Source: Cyclobacteriaceae bacterium (GTDB taxonomy: Bacteria > Bacteroidota > Bacteroidia > Cytophagales > Cyclobacteriaceae). From it: a stretch of DNA of 64,000 nt. The notes beneath the pieces were generated by a model. It made no database searches, was not told the DNA's origin, and worked only from the letters and a program-made list of their open reading frames with translations. The stretch is taken from contig JAFIEV010000082.1 in assembly GCA_020832305.1 (NCBI GenBank), positions 1 through 64,000 on the forward strand, in the 5' to 3' direction. Positions 43,426-52,431 of the stretch are shown piece after piece. The position numbers and the translations under genes are program-made. How positions within the stretch are numbered: position 1 is the first letter of the stretch; each line of letters begins with the position of its first letter.

Positions 43426-45588
43426 TTAACTATTTCTGTATTTATCATTGTAGTAGGAGATACCGTGCCGGGTTAAGAAACTTAAATCACCATTAAGTTG
43501 AATGATGCTTTCTGCTTCTAGCTTGTGCAAAATTCTGCTTATAGACTTGGTGTCTAGTTCTGAAAGTTCATTTTTGATGTAAGAAAGTTGTCTATGACGT
43601 GGTTTGAAACTGCCTTTCTTAAAATAGAGATCAAGAATTTCTTTTTCAATGTTGATATTCTCATTTACTATTACCTCTTCACAATCAAAGATGTTTTGAA
43701 CGAAATCATTGTCACCAGTGCAACCAAATATTGTAAAATAACTATCAGAATAAGCAATTCCTGTATCAACTAAGTGGCAATTGAAAAATCTACAATTTAC
43801 AAATGAGGAATTTTTGAATGCTTCAAATGAAAATTCACAATTTGTAAAAGTACAAGCGGTAAATATTGCCGATTCAAATTGCCCCTTTTTGGTAAATGAA
43901 TATGTATCTAGACTGAAATCGTTTAAAATAGCATGTTTATAATTGCGAACAATTTCATTTTTGAAATCAATATCTATTTTGAAATAAAATTGAGGGTCAA
44001 ATGGAAAAGGGAACTCATTAAATACTTTCCAAAGTTTTTCCTTGTTTTCTTTTGGTTGAACTTGATATGCTTGAGTTGCAAGAAGAGCAAACATTTGTGA
44101 AATTTTCTCATAGAAAGTTTTACTGTATTGTAAATATTTTCCTAATATCAAATTTTCACCGATTAGTGTACCCAAAACAAACTCATTAACTATTCCTATC
44201 ATTCCTTTTTCTTTTCTGTCTAAAAAGGCGTGATTTGATAGAATGTCAGCAAGTTGGTCTGTTCTTGGTCTTTTGTCAGGAGTATACTTCCTCTTCGTTT
44301 CTTCTAAAATTGTTTTGTTGTAATCTAGAATTAAATCTTTAATAAATTCTTTTGATTCCGCTTTTACATCCCATTCAGTAAGGAATCGAACTAATTTTCT
44401 AAAAATCCGCAGTTGTGTTTCAGGTTCAATTAACAAGCCTTGGCGTGTTTGCTCCCTTGTGAGTAAGAAATCAAAGTAGCGATCAACTATAGATTTACCT
44501 TCAACACCCATTTCTTTGAGTTCGTCAATTTTCACATATCGTAAATAGGTTAGAAGTACAGGGTTTGCAATTTGCTCAACTGGAAAGTTATTTGACTGAA
44601 CAATTTCAAGTCTTTCACGTGGTAACCAATTTTCAATTGATGGCTCTGAAATGGTCACCTTTGAAAGTGTATAATCAATATTCCTATCAATCATCCAATT
44701 GTGAAATTCTTCACTATTGAAAATCGCTGTTTTACGAGAAGTGATTATTACCTTGGCGTTGTCTGTCAGCAAGTCCACAATTGTTGAAAGCATACTTTCA
44801 ACTTGTTCAAATTGATTTGAAGAAAATGAAAAGTCTTTTGAAATTAACTCATCAAATCCATCAATGATAAGCGGTATACGACCTTTTTTGATTTGATGTA
44901 TTACAACATTAGAATCTACTCGATTTGAAAATTGTTCTTCAATTTCAAATGCCAAAATATGCTTGAAAATAGATGCCTTTCTATCTCTTGAAAGTTCAGT
45001 AAAGAATGGAAGTTTGTTGGAAGGTATTGAAATGAATTCGTTTAAGATTTCATAAGCGGTACAAGTCTTACCATAACCAGCAGCGGCTTCAAGGATTATT
45101 AAAAGTGGCCCAACGTGTTCATTAATTTGTTTTGTAATTGAAGCTACTAATGCATTGTTGTCATCATCTGCTCTAATTGAAATGGTTTTTGTATCGTCTT
45201 GGTTAAGTTCGTAGTTAGTATAATCGTATGAGCTTCTTATGTATTCATATTTGGCATTTTCAGGTAAGTTATTCATTAATTTACCAACGAAAGATTCATA
45301 TCTTCTTTTTAGATTTTGGATTACTCCTTCTGCTTTGAAAAAATCTTTGAATAGAAAGTCTTCTGCTTCCTCAATATTCTTAAAGGTTCTGACTTTAACA
45401 GCATAACCAGAATCAGCATATTGCTTTTTCAATTCTTCGGCTTCTTCATCCGTTCCAGTTTTTACAATGTCTGCACCATTGTAAATACTCTTTGTAAACA
45501 AGTAAACACGAGTTGCTTTGTTCTTACGGGGTTCATATCCGTAACGAATGTAAAGATTATCTAACTCATTTATGAATGCTTCAATCAT
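43426..45588 (-). CDS. NACHT-type STAND NTPase with pentapeptide-like C-terminus
   Basis: A 720-residue STAND ATPase. The N-terminal 130 residues are an alpha/beta region without a known fold that I recognise. The NTPase core has Walker A AAAGYGKT (168-175), Walker B IPLIIDGFDELI (238-249) with the NACHT-style DGFDE, and a sensor VIITSRKTAIF (280-290). A helical winged region follows, then a stretch near 585-660 with pentapeptide-like repeats (FTACTFTNCEF, SSFVNCRFFNC), and a winged-helix-like end. STAND proteins sense a trigger and oligomerise to activate an effector. Here no effector domain is fused, and the RelA/SpoT gene 3 bases downstream is the natural candidate. It begins 25 bases after hsdR. 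Confidence 0.88.
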   Translation of the reverse strand: MIEAFINELDNLYIRYGYEPRKNKATRVYLFTKSIYNGADIVKTGTDEEAEELKKQYADSGYAVKVRTFKNIEEAEDFLFKDFFKAEGVIQNLKRRYESFVGKLMNNLPENAKYEYIRSSYDYTNYELNQDDTKTISIRADDDNNALVASITKQINEHVGPLLIILEAAAGYGKTCTAYEILNEFISIPSNKLPFFTELSRDRKASIFKHILAFEIEEQFSNRVDSNVVIHQIKKGRIPLIIDGFDELISKDFSFSSNQFEQVESMLSTIVDLLTDNAKVIITSRKTAIFNSEEFHNWMIDRNIDYTLSKVTISEPSIENWLPRERLEIVQSNNFPVEQIANPVLLTYLRYVKIDELKEMGVEGKSIVDRYFDFLLTREQTRQGLLIEPETQLRIFRKLVRFLTEWDVKAESKEFIKDLILDYNKTILEETKRKYTPDKRPRTDQLADILSNHAFLDRKEKGMIGIVNEFVLGTLIGENLILGKYLQYSKTFYEKISQMFALLATQAYQVQPKENKEKLWKVFNEFPFPFDPQFYFKIDIDFKNEIVRNYKHAILNDFSLDTYSFTKKGQFESAIFTACTFTNCEFSFEAFKNSSFVNCRFFNCHLVDTGIAYSDSYFTIFGCTGDNDFVQNIFDCEEVIVNENINIEKEILDLYFKKGSFKPRHRQLSYIKNELSELDTKSISRILHKLEAESIIQLNGDLSFLTRHGISYYNDKYRNS

Positions 45589-45613
45589 AGTTGCTTAAAT
45601 TATATTTTTCTCA

Positions 45614-48523
45614 TTACACTGTCATTCCGTTAATAAATGTTTCTACAAAATCTTTTATGCGTTGCAGAATTCTGTCGCCTAATTTTTTGCGTTGAAGTAA
45701 ACTTGGTTTTTCGCCTTCAATGAGTTCTAGAACTTCATCACGGAGTGGCTCTCTTTCCGCAAATAAGTAGTCTTCAATGAGTTTTTCTGTTTTTTCGGCA
45801 GATAGATTTTCTTCTGAAACAATTTTAGAAAACTCCTTTTGCTGTTCTTCATTCCAAAACTGCTCAAATGCAGGAGTAATGTTGTCGGGGTCGTTTATAA
45901 TTGGAAGATTCTCCAAAATGAATTTCTCTATGAGCTCTCGTTTACTTCTTAATGTTGCTTCGGTGCTCAATAAGTTGAAAATTTCCTTTTCTGCTTTTGT
46001 CGTGTCTTTCTGTGTTTGTGATTTCAGCTTGATTAAAAGCTGAATGATGTATGAAACATTGATTTCATCACGGTGTATCAACTCCAATTCAAAGTCCACA
46101 TCTTCCAAAATAGAGACTTTCTCCTTTTGATGGTTGCTTTTTACTTTGTCGTATAAGTCAAGGTATTTGCTTTTAAAATCCTCAAATTGCTGTTCGTTCA
46201 TTTTCAAATCTTCCCATTTGAAGTCTGAAAAGGCTGTGAGAATGTTTTTTATCCTCATTAAATCACGGAACGCCTTAATGAAGTTCAGTTCGTCATCTTC
46301 GGTTTCAAGGTCGTTTACTGCGTCTGTTGTCGGTGTAACTTCCAACAACTTTTCAAATGCTTCATCAAACTTGGCAACATAATCTTCATAAGGTTTCATT
46401 ATGATAACCTCAATCGCTTCTTTGTTGCTGAATAGGGTAATGGCTTCATCTGTTCGGTTTTTCAGGTTTCTGAAAACAACAATATTTCCCTGTGATTTCT
46501 GTTCGTTTAAAATTCGGTTAGTTCGGCTGAATGCTTGAATCAATCCGTGATATTTTAAGTTCTTGTCAACGTAAAGCGTGTTCACTTTCTTGGCATCAAA
46601 ACCTGTTAAAAACATATTAACCACCAATAAAACATCAATGCGATTGTTTACATTTTCGGGTTGGCGTTCTCTGTCTTTCAGTTTCTTTGAAATATCGTTG
46701 TAGTAGTTGTAAAAATCCTCACTGGTTTTGGTAGAATATTTTACATCATACAATTGATTGTAGTCTTCAATATACTCGTCCAATTTTTCACGGCTGTGGG
46801 CTTGCAAGCCATATAAAGCCCTTGGTTCTTCTACAACAGAAACTTCTTCGGGAATAAAGCCATTGGCATCTGCATCATCTTCATTGGCTGCATAGCTGAA
46901 AATGGTTGCAATATTTAGATTGTGTTCTCCTGCTAATTTTTTGCGTTTGAAAATGTCGTAATAGCGAATCAATGACTTTACACTGTCCACACAAAACATT
47001 GCTGAAAAATCTTTGCTATGTGTTTTTCGGTTGTGATTGTTGATGATGTAATCGGCAATTTTTTCTAATCGCTTTTCATCTTCCATCAACTCCTGCGTGT
47101 CAATGTCTTCAACCTCAATATCTATTTCGGTTGCAGTATCTTTTTGCTTGTATCTGCCTACATACTCAACTGAAAACTTCAACACGTTTTCGTCTTTAAT
47201 GGCATCTGTAATTACGTATTTGTGCAAACAGTCTTCAAAAAGGTCTTTGGTTGTTCGTTTGCCCAATTCGTTTTTGTTGGCATTGTCGGCAAAAATGGGA
47301 GTTCCTGTAAATCCGAACATTTGAGCATTGTTGAAATACTCTTTTATTCTATTGTGTGTTTCTCCAAACTGGCTTCGGTGGCACTCGTCAAAAATGAAAA
47401 TGATTCGCTTGTCTTTCAAGTCAGCCATTTTCTTTTCGTACTTCAATTTGCTGATGGCAGTATTGAGTTTTTGAATGGTGGTAACAATCAATTTGGTGTT
47501 TTTGGCTTCACCTTTTTTGTCTTTGTATGTGCCAATAAACTGTTTTACCAAATTGGCGGTATTGTCTGTGCCATCAATGCAACCATCACTAAAACTGTTG
47601 AACTCTTTTGTGGTTTGGTAGTCCAAATCTTTTCTGTCCACTACAAAAACAACTTTGTGAACTTCAGGGAAATTCATCAAAATTTGACTGGCTTTAAAAC
47701 TGGTTAAGGTCTTGCCCGAACCTGTGGTATGCCATATATAACCGTTTTTGTTGGAGTTTTTTACTCGTTCAATTAGTGCTTCTACTGCATAAAATTGATA
47801 CGGACGAAGTACCATTGGAATTTTATAGGCTTCATTGAGTACAATGTATTTGCAAATCATTTTACTGATGTGGCAAGGCTCTAAAAAAGCATCTGTAAAA
47901 CCATTGAGAATATTGGTCAATCGCTTGTTTTCAAAATCTGTCCAATAGAAAGTTTGCTTGAAACTTTGGTTTCGGTTGTTGGCGTAATACTTTGTATTTA
48001 CTCCGTTGCTGATGATGAAAATCTGAACGTATTGATACAAAGCCGAATTTGCACCAAATGAATGCCGTTGATAGCGGTTGACTTGGTTAAAGGCTTCTTT
48101 GAGTTCCAATCCTCTGCGTTTGAGTTCAATTTGAACCAAGGGCAAACCATTGATTAAAATCGTAACATCATAACGGTTTTTATATTTCCCCTCTTGGGTT
48201 ACTTGGTTGGTTACTTGGTATTGGTTTTGACACCAATGCTCTGTATTCAGAAATTCAAAATAGAGGTTGTCTCCGTTATCCCTTACAATATGTTGTTTTT
48301 GGCGAAGTGTTTTTGACTTTTCAAAAATCGAACCTTTGTTTAATAGGTTAAGTACCTTGTCAAATTCAGCATCTGAAAACGAAATTTGATTGTGTTTTTC
48401 TAATTGACTTTTAAGGTTTGCTATCAGTGCTTTTTCGTCTGCAATAGGAAAGTAAGCATAACCCAATTTTTGTAACTGGGCAATCAATTGTTCTTCTAAT
48501 ATTTGTTCGCTTTGTTTAGACAT
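45614..48523 (-). CDS. hsdR: Type I restriction enzyme, R (translocase/endonuclease) subunit
   Basis: A 969-residue HsdR. The PD-(D/E)xK nuclease is near the N-terminus: D119, E133-x-K135 (QIELKRRG) and the QxxxY helix (Q147, Y151). The SF2 translocase has Walker A TTGSGKT (266-272), the IFDECHRSQFGE motif II, FGFTGTPIF motif III and the FLTGFDAKKVNTLYVDK/QAFSRTNR motifs V and VI. A helical C-terminal region joins it to the methylase. All catalytic residues are intact. It starts 1 base after the wHTH-TM gene stop. Confidence 0.95.
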   Translation of the reverse strand: MSKQSEQILEEQLIAQLQKLGYAYFPIADEKALIANLKSQLEKHNQISFSDAEFDKVLNLLNKGSIFEKSKTLRQKQHIVRDNGDNLYFEFLNTEHWCQNQYQVTNQVTQEGKYKNRYDVTILINGLPLVQIELKRRGLELKEAFNQVNRYQRHSFGANSALYQYVQIFIISNGVNTKYYANNRNQSFKQTFYWTDFENKRLTNILNGFTDAFLEPCHISKMICKYIVLNEAYKIPMVLRPYQFYAVEALIERVKNSNKNGYIWHTTGSGKTLTSFKASQILMNFPEVHKVVFVVDRKDLDYQTTKEFNSFSDGCIDGTDNTANLVKQFIGTYKDKKGEAKNTKLIVTTIQKLNTAISKLKYEKKMADLKDKRIIFIFDECHRSQFGETHNRIKEYFNNAQMFGFTGTPIFADNANKNELGKRTTKDLFEDCLHKYVITDAIKDENVLKFSVEYVGRYKQKDTATEIDIEVEDIDTQELMEDEKRLEKIADYIINNHNRKTHSKDFSAMFCVDSVKSLIRYYDIFKRKKLAGEHNLNIATIFSYAANEDDADANGFIPEEVSVVEEPRALYGLQAHSREKLDEYIEDYNQLYDVKYSTKTSEDFYNYYNDISKKLKDRERQPENVNNRIDVLLVVNMFLTGFDAKKVNTLYVDKNLKYHGLIQAFSRTNRILNEQKSQGNIVVFRNLKNRTDEAITLFSNKEAIEVIIMKPYEDYVAKFDEAFEKLLEVTPTTDAVNDLETEDDELNFIKAFRDLMRIKNILTAFSDFKWEDLKMNEQQFEDFKSKYLDLYDKVKSNHQKEKVSILEDVDFELELIHRDEINVSYIIQLLIKLKSQTQKDTTKAEKEIFNLLSTEATLRSKRELIEKFILENLPIINDPDNITPAFEQFWNEEQQKEFSKIVSEENLSAEKTEKLIEDYLFAEREPLRDEVLELIEGEKPSLLQRKKLGDRILQRIKDFVETFINGMTV

Positions 48524-48524
48524 T

Positions 48525-48914
48525 TTACGATTTTATTAAAGCTATTATTGCTACTGCAAGCGATAGCAAAGAAATAAGAATCGGAATCCACCAATATTTA
48601 ACTGAAAGCTCTTTTGCTTTTTCAACTTTCGATTTTGGGTCAATTACTTTCTTTTTATAATCATCCCAACCATTATATTTTTCAAAAACTTCGTAGCCGT
48701 TACTTTCAAGTTGTAACCCCCATTTTCCACCACCACTTACTGATTTTAGATTAGAAACTAAATTGTGATTTAATAGGTAAGTTACAAATCGTTTTTCAGT
48801 CTGTATGACAGCCCGCTTTATTTTAGTTTCACCCATATTGATAGGATTATTATACAATTCATTCAATATGCGGACAATTTCTTCCTGAAATATTTTGTCG
48901 TAATCTTTATTCAT
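48525..48914 (-). CDS. Small winged-helix-like protein with a C-terminal membrane anchor
   Basis: A 129-residue protein inserted between hsdS and hsdR with no spacing to either (0 and 1 base). Residues about 1-80 look like a winged helix (EEIVRILNELYNN, KRAVIQTEKRFVTYLLNHNLV, GGGKWGLQLESNGYEVFEKY). A single transmembrane helix occupies about 107-128 (WWIPILISLLSLAVAIIALI) after a lysine-rich linker. I do not know a type I R-M subunit like this. Tail anchoring could tether the complex or sense the membrane. Confidence 0.7.
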   Translation of the reverse strand: MNKDYDKIFQEEIVRILNELYNNPINMGETKIKRAVIQTEKRFVTYLLNHNLVSNLKSVSGGGKWGLQLESNGYEVFEKYNGWDDYKKKVIDPKSKVEKAKELSVKYWWIPILISLLSLAVAIIALIKS

Positions 48915-50141
48915 TTAGCAAAACATTTTTTGTAAAAGTCCTTTTTTCCAAGTTTCAACTTTTGAAATCTGGTTTTCAGAAATACCAATTTTCACATCAA
49001 TCTCGGATAGGAAGTTTGAAATTTTTATTTGTTCGTTATTATTTGGAATGGAAATTTCCATTTTGACTAGGCTTTCATAACTTAATGTGTTTCTAACACT
49101 GCCTTCAAAAGAACTATTCATTTGTCTAATAAATTCTTGTGAGGAAAACCAATTCAACAGAAAACTGTCCTTTAAATAATCCTTGTTTGATTTGAAAGAA
49201 ATATATAAAGGGCTGATAACAGATATTTCATCATCAAATTTATAGGCTAAAGAACCTACATTAATTCTTGAAGGATTATAGGCAAAATGTCCTTTTTCAA
49301 TCACATAATAATTTGAAGTATCTTTACTAGCAACTCGCCTGTCTTCAAACATTTCATCTTGATTTATAAAACCGTGTTTATTACTAACACTTTGGACTAA
49401 TGAATATTTTTGACCTTTGTTTTTAACTGAATTCTTAATCAAAACCTTTCCCAAATTTCTAATTTCCCAATCAGGAAAATCATTTCCATTTTCATCTTTA
49501 AAGCGTAACTCTTGCGAAAACAGTTTTTGCATTACGCCTTTCTTGTATTGTTCTAAATGGGCTTTTTTATTTTTTAAAGCTTGGAGTTTCTTTTCTATGG
49601 AAGTTAGGAAACTTGCAACTTTAATTTGTTCGGGAAGCTTCGGAAGCATTATTTCTAATGTTTTCAAATCAGAATTATACACATTGCTAATGCTTACGCC
49701 TTTGGCTAAAGTCGAGATAGTTTTCCTTAATTTTTCATTGATGTAGTATGAAACATAAATTTGAGAATATATATTTTCCTTTGCTGGTTTTAAAATATTA
49801 ATGGTTCTTCCAATAGCTACGTTTCTAATTGTTAAGGCAGAAGCTGAACCAATATCTAAAGGGTCTTCCCCTGCTGATGGAAGTAAGATTTCGTCACCAT
49901 TACTAAAAAGCAATTCAGATTTATCTAGGTTTGTCTTATTTATAACTTCACTTATTACCTCATTATACATATGATATAATTCGCCATATCTAACACACGG
50001 AATTTCAAATTCGGGTGATGCTTCATTTTGCTTTATATTTTTTCCTGTTGAGAAAAGAAAGATTTCCTTGAAAAAGTGTTTTTTGTACAAATTTTCTTTT
50101 TCAACCCTAAATTCAGGAAAACGCAACTTCGGTATATTCAT
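48915..50141 (-). CDS. hsdS: Type I restriction enzyme, S (specificity) subunit
   Basis: A 408-residue HsdS with two target-recognition domains (about 1-180 and 205-380) separated by coiled-coil spacers (SIEKKLQALKNKKAHLEQYKKGVMQKLF, then a second near the C-terminus). It sets the bipartite DNA target; the target sequence cannot be read from the protein. I start at ATG 50141, which gives a TAATG overlap with the phosphatase-like gene, matching the TGATG overlap upstream. An earlier Met at 50153 adds four residues. Confidence 0.93.
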   Translation of the reverse strand: MNIPKLRFPEFRVEKENLYKKHFFKEIFLFSTGKNIKQNEASPEFEIPCVRYGELYHMYNEVISEVINKTNLDKSELLFSNGDEILLPSAGEDPLDIGSASALTIRNVAIGRTINILKPAKENIYSQIYVSYYINEKLRKTISTLAKGVSISNVYNSDLKTLEIMLPKLPEQIKVASFLTSIEKKLQALKNKKAHLEQYKKGVMQKLFSQELRFKDENGNDFPDWEIRNLGKVLIKNSVKNKGQKYSLVQSVSNKHGFINQDEMFEDRRVASKDTSNYYVIEKGHFAYNPSRINVGSLAYKFDDEISVISPLYISFKSNKDYLKDSFLLNWFSSQEFIRQMNSSFEGSVRNTLSYESLVKMEISIPNNNEQIKISNFLSEIDVKIGISENQISKVETWKKGLLQKMFC

Positions 50142-50626
50142 TAAATTCCCCATCTTCTTTTTATGTATAGTAGGTTTCCATTCTTCGGTTGGTAGTTCGG
50201 ATAATATTCGTTTTTAAAAATTTGAAAAGTATTGGTTGATTTTTCTATCAGATTGTTTTCCAATAAATACATCAAAGCAATTGACGGGCTTCTTGATTCT
50301 CCCAAACTACAATACACAAATACTTCATTTCCGCTCGATATGTGTTCGTGTATAAATTCTAATGCAGGATTAATCATTGCATCATTTACATATTTTGGGT
50401 CGTCTCCGTCAATCATATTCAAGTAAATAGCACTTTCATCACGTCTGAATAAATAATGTGGGTGTCGAGGGTCGCAACCTCTTCCTTGCCAACCCACCAC
50501 AGATTGATGCGTAACAAAACCATTAGCACGATTCAAAGCACAAACAATCTTCATTTCTCTTTGTCGAGCAATTCCGTATTGTTCTTTTACTCCTACAAAT
50601 AGAGGTATGTCTTTAATTTGCTTCAT
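50141..50626 (-). CDS. Dual-specificity phosphatase-like protein embedded in the hsd operon
   Basis: A 161-residue protein of the cysteine-based phosphatase superfamily. The P-loop is YCSLGESRSPS, so C106 and R112 give the CX5R signature, with tyrosine where histidine usually precedes the cysteine. Acidic residues D73, D75 and D76 (MIDGDD) lie where the general acid would be. The substrate could be phosphoprotein, RNA or a nucleotide. It overlaps hsdM (TGATG) and hsdS (TAATG) by one base each, so it is translationally coupled into the R-M operon. Confidence 0.8.
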   Translation of the reverse strand: MKQIKDIPLFVGVKEQYGIARQREMKIVCALNRANGFVTHQSVVGWQGRGCDPRHPHYLFRRDESAIYLNMIDGDDPKYVNDAMINPALEFIHEHISSGNEVFVYCSLGESRSPSIALMYLLENNLIEKSTNTFQIFKNEYYPNYQPKNGNLLYIKRRWGI

Positions 50627-52221
50627 CAGAAAGGCGTTGAAATATTTAATTCTTTACAAAAATCAGCAATGGTTTTATCTGTCTCTTTTATACTTTCATC
50701 AATGGCTTTAATTTCATTGGCAATGGCTTCAATATCAATATCGGCTTCTGCCTCAAAAGTGTCCACATACCTTGGAATGTTTAGGTTATAGTCGTTTGAT
50801 GTAAGTTCTGTTAATAATGCTTTTTTACTGTATTTGTCTTTTTCTGTTCTGTTTCGGAAAGTGTTAATGATTTTATCAATGTGTTCGTCACGCAACACGT
50901 TTTGAGTTTTTACTTTCTCATAATCATTACTGGCATCAATAAATAAAACATCTTCAGGATTTTCACGGCATTTTTTGAAAACCAATATGCAAGTGGGAAT
51001 ACTTGTACCATAGAATATATTGGCAGGTAATCCAATAACCGTATCTAAATAGTTTTTATTCTCAATCAGGAATTTACGAATGTGCTGTTCTGCACCGCCT
51101 CTAAATAAAGCACCGTGAGGTAAAACAATTGCCATAGTTCCATTTTCTGCCAAATGATAAATCATATGTTGCACAAAGGCAAAATCGGCTTTACTGCTTG
51201 GTGCTAATTTACCGTATTGGCTAAAGCGGTCGTCACTCGTAAAAATAGGGTTTGCACTCCAATTCGCAGAAAAAGGCGGATTGGCAACAATGGCTTCAAA
51301 AGGTAAATCGTCAATATGTTGCGGATGTTCAAGTGTGTCTTCTTGTTTGATATCAAACTGGCGATAATGTACACCGTGCAGAATCATATTCATTCGGGCA
51401 AGGTTGTAGGTGGTACGGTTCATTTCTTGTCCGTAAAACATTGCCACATCTTTTACTTCTCTTGCCACTCGCAACAATAATGAACCTGAACCACAAGTAG
51501 GGTCGTAAACTGATTTAAGTTTTTGCTTTCCTGTGGTAACAATCTTTGCCAATATTTTAGAAACTTCCTGCGGTGTATAAAATTCACCTGCTTTTTTACC
51601 TGCACCGCTGGCAAATTGTCCAATCAAATATTCGTAAGCATCACCCAAAACATCTAATTCCGTATTTTCCAACTTGAAATCAATCTTGTCAAGGTGCGTC
51701 AGCACCTTTGCAATAATTGTATTTCTTGCTTCTGGAGTTTTGCCAAGTTTGGTACTGTTCAAGTCCATATCTTCAAAGAGGTTGTCAAAATCCTCTTCGC
51801 TGTCAGTACCCATTGTACTCAACTGTATGTTGGTCAGTATTTTTTGAATGTCTTCAAGTATGAAGTTTGTTTTGCTTTCGTCAAAAAGGTCAATGTCTTC
51901 ATTGTTGCCCATTCCTCTTTTAGCCACTTCGGTAAAGAGTTCTTCGGGTCTAAGGAAATAGCCTAATTTTTCCAAAGCTTCTTCTTTTATAGCTTCTAAA
52001 AAGTCATTGGCTTGTGCTGTTTTTGGAGTTATATCCCGAAACTTAATTTTGTCTTGCTTCAAAATAACATTAGCGAAAATTTCCATTTTCTCGCTCAGAT
52101 ATTTATAGAAAATGAAGCCCAAAATATAGTCACGGAACTCGTCCGCATTCATTTTGCCTCTCAGCGTATTGGCTATATTCCAAAGTTGTTGTTCTAATAC
52201 TCGTTTTTGGTCTTCACTCAT
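50626..52221 (-). CDS. hsdM: Type I restriction enzyme, M (N6-adenine methylase) subunit
   Basis: A 531-residue HsdM. An N-terminal helical domain (LRGKMNADEFRDYILGFIFYKYLSEKM) precedes the methylase core with motif I DPTCGSGSLLLRV, where S-adenosylmethionine binds, and motif IV IVANPPFSANW, the NPPF catalytic box for N6-adenine. FYTPQEVSKIL is the usual approach segment. A C-terminal helical arm follows. Complete and first in the operon, so the promoter should lie within 52222-52431. Confidence 0.96.
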   Translation of the reverse strand: MSEDQKRVLEQQLWNIANTLRGKMNADEFRDYILGFIFYKYLSEKMEIFANVILKQDKIKFRDITPKTAQANDFLEAIKEEALEKLGYFLRPEELFTEVAKRGMGNNEDIDLFDESKTNFILEDIQKILTNIQLSTMGTDSEEDFDNLFEDMDLNSTKLGKTPEARNTIIAKVLTHLDKIDFKLENTELDVLGDAYEYLIGQFASGAGKKAGEFYTPQEVSKILAKIVTTGKQKLKSVYDPTCGSGSLLLRVAREVKDVAMFYGQEMNRTTYNLARMNMILHGVHYRQFDIKQEDTLEHPQHIDDLPFEAIVANPPFSANWSANPIFTSDDRFSQYGKLAPSSKADFAFVQHMIYHLAENGTMAIVLPHGALFRGGAEQHIRKFLIENKNYLDTVIGLPANIFYGTSIPTCILVFKKCRENPEDVLFIDASNDYEKVKTQNVLRDEHIDKIINTFRNRTEKDKYSKKALLTELTSNDYNLNIPRYVDTFEAEADIDIEAIANEIKAIDESIKETDKTIADFCKELNISTPF

Positions 52222-52296
52222 TTAAAATTCTCTTTATTTATTAGTTCGCTAAATTACTTTTTATTGTCGGTCTTTCTTTCCGTGCGTTGGCTAAAA

Positions 52297-52357
52297 AATG
52301 GCTCTTTTGGTTTTTTGAGCGTTGGCTCGTGTGTTGGAAAAAACCAAATGTGCCATT
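52297..52357. repeat. Long imperfect stem-loop upstream of hsdM
   Basis: TTTGGTTTTTT (52306-52316) pairs with AAAAAACCAAA (52338-52348), extended outward by AATGGC (52297-52302) with GCCATT (52352-52357). An inner GAGC/GCTC pair lies at 52317-52320 and 52325-52328. The same block holds two copies of GCGTTGGCT (52285-52293 and 52319-52327). It is the only strong structure between the island operon and the MNT remnant. Confidence 0.6.
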
Positions 52358-52431
52358 TGTGCGGTGGCTATTTCTTTTATGTCTTTATGCAGCAATAATT
52401 TCATCGTCATATTGTTGAATGGTAGTTATCT

